A stretch of DNA of 44,499 nucleotides from Bacteroidales bacterium (lineage in GTDB: Bacteria > Bacteroidota > Bacteroidia > Bacteroidales > UBA932): assembly GCA_009774765.1 (NCBI GenBank), contig VSOK01000020.1:1-44499 (forward strand), written 5' to 3'. Made by a program: the position numbers and the translations under genes. Positions 23,666 through 32,687 of the stretch are shown here, in pieces (the stretch's first letter is position 1; each line of letters opens with the position of its first letter). The notes below the pieces were generated by a model. That model made no database searches and was not told the origin of the DNA. It saw nothing but the letters and a program-made list of their open reading frames with translations.

Positions 23666-26080
23666 TTACTTGACCTTGACAAGGTTAGTTATACTTGCCG
23701 CCATCGTACCGAGGGAAGCGGCTGTGGTAGCTACACCGAGTATTTCACTGAGTATGGCATTGTTGCCCTCCTTCTTTGAAGGCACTATGATCTCGCATCC
23801 CGGCTCTATCCTGGCCTTGCGCCCGCCAGCCCTGGCGATGGTGCCGTTCATATATACGACATATACCTTGCTCTTCTTGGCACGGTTGCCGAAACCTCCC
23901 GCCTGGGCGATATAATGCCTGTACGATTTGCCGTCCTGATACAGGACAGTATTGGAACGCAGGACATTGCCGGAGACAGTGACTGTACTTACGAACTCCG
24001 GTATTATCAGCCTGTCGCCTTCACGGAGCACCATATCATAGTTCGATCCCGGATTTGCAATCGCCTTGTCAAGTTCAATACCTACGGTGTACGTGCTTCC
24101 CGACTGGAGCATAGTCACAGACAACGAGTCGGCACCGTTGTTCCTGGATGCCATACGTATGGTCTCATTGCGCATCGCCATCTCATCATCAGTCATCTTC
24201 CTCACCAGTCTCGCTCCCCTCAGATATGAATCGGACGTCACTCCCCCAGCCCTGCGTACAAGATCCGAAAGTCTCTCGTTTTTACGTATCAATGTATATG
24301 TACCCGGGAAAGTGATCTCACCCTCGAGAGAAATCACACGTTGAGGATGATAGGAGGGACTTTTACGCACCATTACCACATCATAAGGCTCAAGATAGAA
24401 ATTATCTTCACCGTCAATGACAAATCCGTCTTTGAAAGAGAAAGTATGGACAATGCCCATCTGCTGGGTCTCGCTGGTAGCCTTTGGATCCTTTACCCTC
24501 CTTGAAACATCTATCTTTACCGTAGAGGCACTTTCAAGCAGACCTCCGGCCTGCATTATCAGATCCTCAACGGTAGTATTCTCAGCATAAGCGTATGTGC
24601 CCGGGTGAGAAACCTCACCGTATATGTTGATGTCTCCGCGGTCATCAAGCTCGTGCCTGCTTGATATGGTCAGCACGTCATTGCGTCGCAGGACGATATC
24701 AGCCGCAGAGCCGTCCATAATGCCTCCGATATTGACGGCAACCATCTCCAGGGAAAGGTCATCCTTCTCACGGAACAGGAGAGCACGTGCGGTAAACGCA
24801 TCTTCAGTAAGACCTTCAGCACGGTCCACGAGTTCCTTGACTGTCATCATATCAGTGCCGATGGCGTATGTTCCCGGACGGAACACCGAACCGCGCACCT
24901 CGACCCTGTTTGCGAAACGGTCAAGCGTGGAATCGACACTGACCACATCCCCGTCATCAAGACGGCACAGCCCGAATGCTGATTTCACGACATTGAATAT
25001 CTCGAATTCACGTCCCGACTTGCGTACAAGGCGCACCTCATCCGAATATGCGTTCCCGGAAAATCCTCCGGCATATTCGACAAGCTGCTCAAGGGTCTCC
25101 CCGTCCTTCATCTCATAATACATAGGACGTTTGATATTGCCGTCGATCCTGACAAGCCTGTCATACGTAGGAACGATTATGACATCTCCCTCCTCCAGGC
25201 GTATCTGCTGCGAATCCTTGCCTCCGAAAAGATATTCATAGACATCAAGACCCGCGATGCGCCTGCCTTTCCTTACCACATCAATGTTTCTCAGAGAGCC
25301 GATTTCAGTCACTCCACCGGCACAGTAAAGAGCGTGGAACACAGATGAGAACGAAGAAAGCCTGTATGTTCCGGGAACATTGACCTCACCCATGACATTG
25401 ACGATTATCGAACGGATCTGTCCCAGCGTCACACTGACCTCAGAACCGGGATTCTCTCCGGATACGCTTGAATATTTACGCGCAAAAAGATTTTTGACCT
25501 TATTCTCGGCCTCACGTATAGTCAGACCGTTCAAGAAGATAGGACCGATCTGGGATACCATAATATTTCCCTCCGGGGAAATCTTCTGACGCAGATTGTC
25601 CTCATTCACTCCCCAGATGTCGATTATGATCTCATCCCCGGGACCGAGCTTATAATTCTCCGGAGTAGCCATATTCTCGTTTGGTTCAAACGTAAGATTG
25701 CGGTTTGAGAATATGTTATGTCCATAGACCTTGACACCGGTGCCCTCTGCAGGAGCCTCCATTGAAGCATCCACATTCTGGAACATATAGTCCTCGCTGT
25801 TGCCTGCATCCGAACGGGTCCTGTCGTCCACACGCTCCGCATTCACAGCGCCTATGCTTCCGGTACCGTGCGTTTCCGAGTTGTAGCGGATCTTCAGGCG
25901 TTCCACCTGTGCAGGCGACACACCCCTTGCAAGAAGCTCCTTCGCGATCTGCTGTTCGTCCTTACCTGAACCGACTCCGCTCTTGACGTAGTCAATAATC
26001 TGATCGTCTGTCATCTGGGCAAACAGACCGACGCTCATCAACGCGAAAAACAACGTTGATATCAAAATTTTAATTTTCAT
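23666..26080 (-). CDS. Wza-like polysaccharide export protein with six SLBB-type repeats
   Basis: This 804-residue protein has a signal peptide (cleavage near LFAQ, residue 22). A short N-terminal region with a helical motif precedes the polysaccharide-export domain (NYKLGPGDEIIIDIWGVNED, about 142-235). Then come repeated soluble-ligand-binding beta-grasp (SLBB) units, recognisable by xVxGxVxxPGTYxL and AGGxT. I count six: VNVMGEVNVPGTYRLS, VRIDGNIKRPMYYEM, VEVRGSVFRPGTYAIG, INIYGEVSHPGTYAYA, ISLEGEITFPGTYTLI and a divergent VTVSGNVLRSNTVLYQ. E. coli Wza has fewer; long forms occur in Bacteroidota. There is no lipobox. It should form the export channel for capsule or exopolysaccharide, with Wzz downstream. 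Confidence 0.92.
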   Translation of the reverse strand: MKIKILISTLFFALMSVGLFAQMTDDQIIDYVKSGVGSGKDEQQIAKELLARGVSPAQVERLKIRYNSETHGTGSIGAVNAERVDDRTRSDAGNSEDYMFQNVDASMEAPAEGTGVKVYGHNIFSNRNLTFEPNENMATPENYKLGPGDEIIIDIWGVNEDNLRQKISPEGNIMVSQIGPIFLNGLTIREAENKVKNLFARKYSSVSGENPGSEVSVTLGQIRSIIVNVMGEVNVPGTYRLSSFSSVFHALYCAGGVTEIGSLRNIDVVRKGRRIAGLDVYEYLFGGKDSQQIRLEEGDVIIVPTYDRLVRIDGNIKRPMYYEMKDGETLEQLVEYAGGFSGNAYSDEVRLVRKSGREFEIFNVVKSAFGLCRLDDGDVVSVDSTLDRFANRVEVRGSVFRPGTYAIGTDMMTVKELVDRAEGLTEDAFTARALLFREKDDLSLEMVAVNIGGIMDGSAADIVLRRNDVLTISSRHELDDRGDINIYGEVSHPGTYAYAENTTVEDLIMQAGGLLESASTVKIDVSRRVKDPKATSETQQMGIVHTFSFKDGFVIDGEDNFYLEPYDVVMVRKSPSYHPQRVISLEGEITFPGTYTLIRKNERLSDLVRRAGGVTSDSYLRGARLVRKMTDDEMAMRNETIRMASRNNGADSLSVTMLQSGSTYTVGIELDKAIANPGSNYDMVLREGDRLIIPEFVSTVTVSGNVLRSNTVLYQDGKSYRHYIAQAGGFGNRAKKSKVYVVYMNGTIARAGGRKARIEPGCEIIVPSKKEGNNAILSEILGVATTAASLGTMAASITNLVKVK

Positions 26081-26102
26081 TCCTCTATCAGCATTAACCG
26101 TG

Positions 26103-26134
26103 CAAATGTAGTATGTTTCAGTAAAACAACCAAA
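26103..26134 (-). promoter_or_regulatory. Promoter of the wza-wzz-galM operon
   Basis: The minus strand shows TTTG (26134-26131), a 20-base spacer and TACATTTG (26110-26103), a good fit to the Bacteroidota -33/-7 promoter. The -7 element ends 22 bases upstream of the export gene. Confidence 0.6.
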
Positions 26135-26146
26135 TAAAGGGGAACA

Positions 26147-27079
26147 CTATTCCGACAGAGTGAACCTGTACTCCAGCCCGCCTCCGTGATGTCTGTCGGC
26201 AATTATGTCTCCACCGTGGAAAGCAATGGCGTTGCGGACGATAGACAGCCCCAGGCCGGAGCCACCGTCATCCCTGGTACGGCCCTCGGACACCCTGTAG
26301 AACCGCTCGAATATACGTTCAAGATGCTCACGCGTCACACCTTTTCCCGTATCATAATATTTGAAGTAGTAGCGTCCGTCGGCACAGCCGGCACATTCTA
26401 TATGGATCGTTATATGCTCTCCGCCATATTTCAGACTATTCTCCACGAGATTTCTGAACACGGCATACAGGAAAGTATAATTGCCGGACACCTCAAGGTC
26501 CGGAGAAAGCATATTCTCGATATTGCATCCCCTGGAGTCTATTCCCGAACGGAACTCTTCGAACACCTCCTCGACAAGCAGACGCAGATTGACCTTCTCG
26601 CGGGATATCCTCGCCGAAGTCTCCTCAATCTTGGTTATAAGGGCAATGTCACGTATAAGGTCCGAAAGCCTTATAGACTGGATATAGGCCCTGTCTATAA
26701 AAGCCCTCCTGCGTTCATCCGGCAGGTCGTGGCAGGCCGACAGGGTCTCAAGGTACCCTCTTATGCTGCTGACCGGAGTCTTCAGCTCATGGGCGATATT
26801 GCTCGTCATCTGCTGCTTCATCTCACGGTACTTCTCCCTTTCCCGGTCAATCCGGGAATGAAGGTCAGTGACACCTTTGTCAAAATGCCTGGCGAGGGCA
26901 TACACACCTGCAAGGGCTGCAAAAAACAGCGCCACGACCATCATAAGGAAGACAAAGCTGTGGGCAAGCTCCCCTTCATAGCAGTATTCGACAAACACGG
27001 AAGCGCAAACGATAAGGAATGTGAATACCGCAAGCACTTTGCAGCAGGCATTGAGAAGCTGTCTTGAAGATTCTTTCAT
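26147..27079 (-). CDS. Sensor histidine kinase with minimal periplasmic part
   Basis: This 310-residue kinase has TM1 at about residues 13-31 and TM2 at about 41-62, leaving only about nine residues outside. It therefore has no classic periplasmic sensor domain. The dimerisation/phosphoacceptor region has NIAHELKTPVSSIRGYLE with His97. The ATPase domain has the N box (RNLVENSLKYGG), G1 (YDTGKGV), an F box (FERFYRV) and G2 (GGSGLGLSIVRNAIAFHGG). All key residues are present. Its start overlaps the stop of the response-regulator gene by one base (TAATG), so the two are translated together. The signal may be sensed in the membrane or through a partner. It lies next to the polysaccharide operon, which it might control. 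Confidence 0.93.
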   Translation of the reverse strand: MKESSRQLLNACCKVLAVFTFLIVCASVFVEYCYEGELAHSFVFLMMVVALFFAALAGVYALARHFDKGVTDLHSRIDREREKYREMKQQMTSNIAHELKTPVSSIRGYLETLSACHDLPDERRRAFIDRAYIQSIRLSDLIRDIALITKIEETSARISREKVNLRLLVEEVFEEFRSGIDSRGCNIENMLSPDLEVSGNYTFLYAVFRNLVENSLKYGGEHITIHIECAGCADGRYYFKYYDTGKGVTREHLERIFERFYRVSEGRTRDDGGSGLGLSIVRNAIAFHGGDIIADRHHGGGLEYRFTLSE

Positions 27080-27765
27080 TATATGGAAGTTTGGAAACAG
27101 TACCCGTATCCGGATCTGTTGGTGAGATAATTCTTGCAGTCGCCCAGCTTCCCGCGTATTCGGGCGATATGTACGTCCACCGTCCTGTCAAGCACATAAG
27201 GAGCGTCCTTCCATATTTCCTCTATGATATTCTCACGTGACAGTATCTGCCCTTCACGTGATGCAAGAAGATGAATGATCTCGAACTCCTTCTTTGAAAA
27301 CATCACAGGACTTCCGTCAATATATACCATCTTCTTTACAGTGTCGATCCTCACCCTGCCGGCAACGATCTCATCACGCACAGGTTCCGGAACCGACGCA
27401 CTCCTCCTGAGCACAGCCTTTATACGGGCTATCACCTCATTTATTGAAAACGGCTTTCCTATATAGTCGTCACCTCCTATCGAGAATCCGTCCAGCACGT
27501 CCCTCTCCGCGTTTTTGGCGGTAAGGAATATTATAGGTATCCGGACATTCCTTTCATTGCGCAGGACTTCAGCCATCTGAAAGCCGGACATACCCTCCAT
27601 CATAACGTCAAGAAGAATAAGGCTATGCGACGGTCCAAGCATCTCAAGTGCCTCTTCGGCAGAAGAAGCCGCATCCACCTCATAACCTGCATTCTCGAGA
27701 TTGAACTGCAATATGTCCCTTATATCAACCTCGTCATCAACAATAAGAATTTTCTCCATTTCCAT
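27079..27765 (-). CDS. OmpR/PhoB-type response regulator
   Basis: This 228-residue regulator has a receiver domain (about 4-118) with acidic residues in KILIVDDE, the phosphoacceptor Asp53 in LILLDVMMEG, Thr in FLTAKN and the conserved Lys in IGKPFS. A winged-helix DNA-binding domain follows (about 130-228: FSKKEFEIIHLLASREGQ, DRTVDVHIARIRGKLG, RSGYGYCF). It is the partner of the kinase downstream. ATG 27765 is used; an in-frame ATG at 27759 is also possible. A -7 element sits at 27818-27825. Its targets are unknown; the wza operon just beyond the kinase and the divergent PUL are the nearest candidates. Confidence 0.95.
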   Translation of the reverse strand: MEMEKILIVDDEVDIRDILQFNLENAGYEVDAASSAEEALEMLGPSHSLILLDVMMEGMSGFQMAEVLRNERNVRIPIIFLTAKNAERDVLDGFSIGGDDYIGKPFSINEVIARIKAVLRRSASVPEPVRDEIVAGRVRIDTVKKMVYIDGSPVMFSKKEFEIIHLLASREGQILSRENIIEEIWKDAPYVLDRTVDVHIARIRGKLGDCKNYLTNRSGYGYCFQTSI

Positions 27766-27817
27766 ACAATATAACAGCAGAAAATGTCAAATCAATTCAT
27801 TCTCTGCGATTTCTCCG

Positions 27818-27825
27818 CAAAGTTA
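27818..27825 (-). promoter_or_regulatory. -7 element of the two-component operon
   Basis: The minus strand reads TAACTTTG (TAnnTTTG), 52 bases upstream of the response-regulator start. A small inverted repeat, ATGAT-N5-ATCAT, lies beside it at 27824-27838. Confidence 0.5.
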
Positions 27826-27890
27826 TGATTTTTTATCATACCTGAGAAATTTCATTTCAACCCGGGGCTCAACTGAAAATTGTTCATTTA

Positions 27891-27898
27891 CCCCCCCC
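27891..27898. repeat. C8 homopolymer run upstream of the second susC promoter
   Basis: Eight C in a row in the divergent intergenic region. It lies 23 bases before the -33 element of the susC promoter and two bases before the inverted repeat AATTGT-AAA-ACAATT (27900-27914), which may be an operator. Confidence 0.7.
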
Positions 27899-27921
27899 GA
27901 ATTGTAAAACAATTAAAGTTA

Positions 27922-27953
27922 TTTGCTAATTCAAATAAATAATTGTTACTTTG
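27922..27953 (+). promoter_or_regulatory. Promoter of the second PUL
   Basis: TTTG (27922-27925), a 20-base spacer and TTACTTTG (27946-27953) fit the Bacteroidota promoter with one mismatch in the -7 element (TT for TA). It lies 45 bases upstream of the susC start. Confidence 0.55.
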
Positions 27954-27998
27954 CGCCGCTTTAATAAAACACCTAATTATTAATTAACACTACTATCT

Positions 27999-30900
27999 AT
28001 GAATCAAACAATGAGATTTTCATTGTTCAAATGTTGCTTTACGCTATGCATAATGGCAGCATTGAATGTTTTGTCCCCTGCAGCATACGCTCAGGTGACT
28101 TCCAGCCAGATGGGGGGGGGAAATCAGCGGTATAGTAACTGATGAAGCCGGCCCCGTTATCGGCGCAGCCGTCATCATAAAAGGCAGTCAGGACGGTGTT
28201 CTGACAGGACTTGACGGCGATTATAAACTTTCCGGTCTTAAAATCAACGATATCGTAGTCGTTTCCATTCTGGGATACGAGACCGCAGAAATTGTCTACA
28301 CAGGACAAAAAACAATCAATTTCTCACTGACAGCTTCTACTGAAGCACTTGATGAAGTCGTCGTAACCGCCCTCGGAATCAAGAGATCGGAAAAGGCACT
28401 GACCTACAATGTACAGCAGGTAGGAGGAGAAGAACTCCAGACTGTCAAAAGCACCAACTTTATGAACGCGCTCGCCGGAAAGGCAGCCGGAGTACAGATC
28501 AACTCCAGTGCATCAGGTCCGGGAGGAGCAGTAAAAGTCGTGATGCGCGGTGCAAAATCCATTACACAGAACAACAATGCACTCTATGTGATTGACGGTG
28601 TCCCTATGTACAACCGCCCTGTTTCAGGCGGCGACGGTTCATACACGACACAGCCTGGTTCTGAGGCTATCGCCGACATCAACCCGGACGATATAGAAAG
28701 CATCTCGCTTCTTACAGGTCCGTCTGCTGCAGCCCTTTACGGTTATGAAGGAGCAAACGGTGTAGTCCTTGTCACAACCAAGAAGGGACGTGCAGGAAAG
28801 ACGACCCTTACATACAGCAACAACACGACTTTCAGCGATCCTATGATGATGCCTAAGTTCCAGGACAGATACAAAAGTTCCGAGAACAACGCAGCCGTAT
28901 GGAACGAAAAGAACAGCATTCCATACAACCCTGCAGACTTCTTCAACACCGGAAGCACTGTAACCAACACCCTCTCGCTTTCCACAGGAAACGAGAAGAA
29001 CCAGGCATACGTGTCCGTCGCTGCTACAAACGCGGACGGCATCCTTCCGAACAACGAGTACAACAGGTACAACTTTACGTTCCGCAACACCACAAGCTTC
29101 CTGAAAGACAAGTTCATCCTTGATGTAAGCGCAAACTACATCATCCAGAATGACAAGAACATGGTGTCACAGGGCAACTATTACAACCCGCTCCCTGCAC
29201 TCTACCTGTTCCCTCGCGGAGAAGACTTCCTTGACGCTTCAGTATTCGAACGTTATGATGAGACAAGGGAAGTGAACATCCAGTACTGGCCTTACGGACA
29301 GCTCGGAACAGATGCGCAGAACCCGTATTGGATAATGAACCGCATGAACCGCGAGAACAACAAGCGCAGATACAAGATCGCTGCAAGTCTCCAGTACAAC
29401 ATCACCGACTGGCTGAACATCCAGGGACGCGCAAGCATCGACAACTCCGACAACAAGTTCACCCAGAAGAACTATGCCGGTACCAACGGTAACTTTGCCG
29501 GTGCGAAGGGACGCTATCAGGAAGAGACACGCCTTGAGCGACAGACCTACGCAGACGTAATAGCCAACTTCAACAAGAAATTCGGAGATTTCAACGTGTT
29601 GGCCAATGTCGGAGGTTCCATCAAGGATACGAGAATGGAGCTTGCGTCACTTACGGGAGACCTCAACCACGTGACAAACCTGTTCACAATCGAGAACCTT
29701 ACAAGACACGGATACTATAAAGTGAACTCAGACGGTCTAAAACGTCAGACACAATCAGTCTTCGCCAACGTGGAACTCAGCTGGAAGAGCTTCCTCTTCC
29801 TCAGCGGAACAATACGAGGCGACTGGGATTCCGCACTTGCATTCTCATCATACGGCAACAAGCCTTTTGTCTATCCTTCAGTAGGTATTTCAGGCCTTAT
29901 CAGCGAAATTGTGGATATGCCGTCATGGTTCCCGTTCCTCAAGCTGCGTTTCTCGTATACATCTGTGGGTAACTCATACGATCCTTACCTGACAAGGCTC
30001 CGTTATGTATATGACGAAGTGACCGATACCTACAAGTCACAGACCCTGTATCCTAACTATGACCTCAAGCCGGAGAAGACAAGGTCATACGAAGCCGGTA
30101 TCAATATGAAGTTCTTTGAAGGCACGCTCGGTCTGGACCTCACATACTATCACTCAAACACATTCAACCAGACATTCGAGGCACCTCTTTCATCTGGTTC
30201 CGGATATACGGCTGTCAACATCCAGGCTGGTAACGTACAGAACGCCGGAGTCGAGGCTGCCATCAGCTACGACAACAACTGGGGAGACTTCGGCTGGTCT
30301 TCGAACTTTACCGTATCTCACAACCAGAACAAGATCATCAATCTTGCCGACGGCGTCACCAACATCGTTACCGGAGAGCCGATTGAAATGCCTTATGTAA
30401 ACAAGGCAAGCCTCGGAGGAGCGAACTCACCGCTTGTACGCCTGACAAAAGGCGGAAGTATGGGTGACCTCTACATCCACAGGGACTTCAAACGCGACCG
30501 CTACGGAGCCTTCGAGCTGAATGACAATGGTGCTCCTTCAATGACTGATACAGAATACAGGAAAATAGGCACTCTGCTTCCAAAGGCAAACCTCGGATGG
30601 CGAAATTCATTCTCATACAAAGGAGTACGCCTCAACTTCCTCATCACAGCACGCATCGGCGGCAACGTCGTATCCAACACCCAGGCATATCTGGACCGTA
30701 TTGGAGTATCTGAATACAGTGCAAGGCTCAGGGACGCCGGCGGAGTAATGTTCGGTGACACTATGGTTTCCGCATTCAACTACCTGCAGACTATCGGTGC
30801 CGGAGGCGGTGAAGGAGACCACTATGTATACAGTGCGACCAATGTACGCCTTCAGGAGCTCAGTCTTGAATATACCCTCAACAGGAAATATCTTAAGAAC

Positions 30901-31074
30901 GTCTGCGACCTCACTTTCGGTTTCGTTGCAAACAACCTCTGGATGATATACTGCAAGGCTCCATTCGATCCAGAACTCGCTCCTTCAGCATCAAGCACAT
31001 TCTACACAGGAGTGGACAACTTTATGCAGCCGAGCCTGAGGAATATCGGCTTCAATGTCAAAATACAATTCTAA
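27999..31074 (+). CDS. SusC/RagA family TonB-dependent transporter, frame broken at a G9 run
   Basis: The start at 27999 gives a signal peptide (LNVLSPAAYAQ), but the frame meets TGA at 28140-28142 after 47 codons. The rest of a normal SusC is in the next frame from 28120. It opens with the carboxypeptidase-like domain (EISGIVTDEAGPVIGAAVII), then the TonB-box-like LDEVVVTALGIK, the plug (ALYVIDGVPMYNRP, INPDDIESISLLTGPSAAALYG) and the barrel, ending GFNVKIQF. The two frames meet in a run of nine G (28112-28120). With eight G the gene is one 1024-residue protein. So as written the transporter is off; it could be phase-variable, a mutant or a sequence error. It heads a PUL with SusD, GH18 and DUF1735/LamG genes, so it should import GlcNAc-containing glycans. 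The first ATG in the second frame (28462) lies in the plug and lacks a signal. Confidence 0.88.
28112..28120 (+). repeat. G9 run causing the susC frameshift
   Basis: Nine G directly after codon 37 of susC, between the signal peptide and the first domain. One G less restores the frame (Gln-Met-Gly-Gly-Glu-Ile-Ser-Gly). Confidence 0.85.
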
Positions 31075-31081
31075 ACAGTCA

Positions 31082-32668
31082 ATGAATATGAGACTAAAGT
31101 CAAACAATACTATAAAAAGCCTCGGTTTATTTGCCGTCTGCTCTCTTATGGCAGTGGCCTGCACAGGTAATTTCGAGGACCTTAACACGCATCCCACGGA
31201 TCTTGATCCGGACAAGATGACTCCCACCGAAAGGATCGGTGCCCTGTTTCCAGCAATGACATACCTTCTCTGCCCTCAGCAGGAAAACGAGAGCCAGATG
31301 ATCGACCAGATCATATTCGGACAGCTCGGAGGATATTTCACCGCGCCGACAATATGGGACGGGACGAATATCGGAACATATAATCCGAGTGACAGGTTCA
31401 TGAGAGCTCCTTTCACCGACATTCTCCCCTCTTTCTATTCAAACTATTTTGAAGTAGAGAAGTCGACACAGAAATCAGGATTTGTATATGCCTGGGCAAA
31501 TATACTCAGGGCAGGATGTATGATCCGTGTAACTGACACTTTCGGGCCTATTCCTTATTCAAAAATCGGAGGAGGACAGTTTGAAGTTGAGTACGACGCA
31601 CTTGAGACTCTCTATCCCCAGATGATAAACGACCTTTCTGACGCTATCACTGCGCTGACAAACTATGTCGCTACAGCAACAGATACCCCTCCTATCGGAG
31701 AATATGACATAATGTATAACGGAGATTTCAGCAAATGGGTAAAATATGCCAATTCACTGAAGTTCCGTATGGCTGTCAGAATAGCCAATGTACTCCCTGA
31801 CTTTGCCAGAACAGCTATGGAAGAGGCTATGGCCGGAGGAATGATTCTTGAGAATTCGGACAATGCCTTCCTTCCGACAGGCGACAATCCTTTCTGTAAA
31901 GCAGGTATCGAATGGGGAGACCTTACAGTAAACGCGACCCTTTCAACTTATATGAACGGGTACGGCGATCCCCGCCGTCCAGCCTATATGACAAGGACAA
32001 CCTACTACTACGACTATAATGGTGTCCGTATGGGAATTGAGAACAAAGGAAAGGTAACGACAACAAATTATTATTCAAAACCGAATTTCTCAAAGAATTC
32101 CCCTATGCCGGTATTCTATGCGGCTGAATCATACTTCCTTATGGCTGAAGCGGCTCTCCGCGGATGGATTTCCGGTGGAGAATCAGCGGCACGCAATTAT
32201 TATGAGTCCGGAATCAGAATGTCCATGGAGCAGTGGAACGTAAGTATCGGGACCTATCTTTCAAATACGGCATCCGGAAAATTCAACTATACCGACAGAT
32301 TGTCAACTCCGGCAAGCGGCAGCGGCTCTATCCAGAACGCACCTGCCGTATCCTGGAACAGCGCGAATTCAGAGGAAGAACATCTCAAACAGATTCTTAC
32401 TCAGAAATACATCGCAAACTATCCTATAGGACTTGAATCGTGGTGCGACTTCCGCAGGACAGGATATCCTGAAATGATGGGAGCGTTGAACAACCTCAGC
32501 CAGGGTTCCGAGCTTGGAGCCATAACCGATACCCGTATGGTAAGAAGACTGCGCTACCCTCAGCAGGAATACGAGAACAACTCAACCAATGTGAAGAATG
32601 CAGTCAACACCCATTTCGGCGGACGTGATGAAGGAAGCCTTGATCTGTGGTGGGCAAAAAAGGATTAA
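31082..32668 (+). CDS. SusD-like outer-membrane lipoprotein (SusD-like_2 type)
   Basis: This 528-residue lipoprotein has a signal ending AVACTG (lipid Cys25). It then has NFEDLNTHPTDLDPDKMT, typical of the SusD-like group that differs from classical RagB/SusD. Further marks are WANILRAGCMIRVTDTFGPIPYSK, KWVKYANSLKFRMAVRIANV, FYAAESYFLMAEAALRGW and the C-terminal GLESWCDFRRTGYPE and MVRRLRYPQQEYENN. I placed the start at ATG 31082, 7 bases after susC; upstream in-frame starts overlap susC. It pairs with SusC to capture glycans. SusD proteins of this type often accompany GH18 enzymes in host N-glycan loci, from my memory of Bacteroides PULs, and a GH18 gene follows by 19 bases. Confidence 0.9.
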   Translation: MNMRLKSNNTIKSLGLFAVCSLMAVACTGNFEDLNTHPTDLDPDKMTPTERIGALFPAMTYLLCPQQENESQMIDQIIFGQLGGYFTAPTIWDGTNIGTYNPSDRFMRAPFTDILPSFYSNYFEVEKSTQKSGFVYAWANILRAGCMIRVTDTFGPIPYSKIGGGQFEVEYDALETLYPQMINDLSDAITALTNYVATATDTPPIGEYDIMYNGDFSKWVKYANSLKFRMAVRIANVLPDFARTAMEEAMAGGMILENSDNAFLPTGDNPFCKAGIEWGDLTVNATLSTYMNGYGDPRRPAYMTRTTYYYDYNGVRMGIENKGKVTTTNYYSKPNFSKNSPMPVFYAAESYFLMAEAALRGWISGGESAARNYYESGIRMSMEQWNVSIGTYLSNTASGKFNYTDRLSTPASGSGSIQNAPAVSWNSANSEEEHLKQILTQKYIANYPIGLESWCDFRRTGYPEMMGALNNLSQGSELGAITDTRMVRRLRYPQQEYENNSTNVKNAVNTHFGGRDEGSLDLWWAKKD

Positions 32669-32687
32669 TTGATTAACAGAAAGAACA

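Noticed and set aside
26186..27067. 293-codon open frame opposite the histidine kinase
   Set aside because: Antisense to a gene with all kinase motifs; its translation has no recognisable domain and low-complexity mixture typical of a shadow frame.
28112..28120. Programmed ribosomal frameshifting as the reason for the susC frame change
   Set aside because: A slippery G run could allow it, but no downstream stimulatory structure or upstream signal is evident and no SusC is known to use it; tract-length variation or error is simpler.
28462..31074. Separate shorter SusC gene starting at an internal ATG
   Set aside because: It would lack the signal peptide and most of the N-terminal domains; the preceding sequence in the same frame clearly codes for them, so the frameshift explanation is better.
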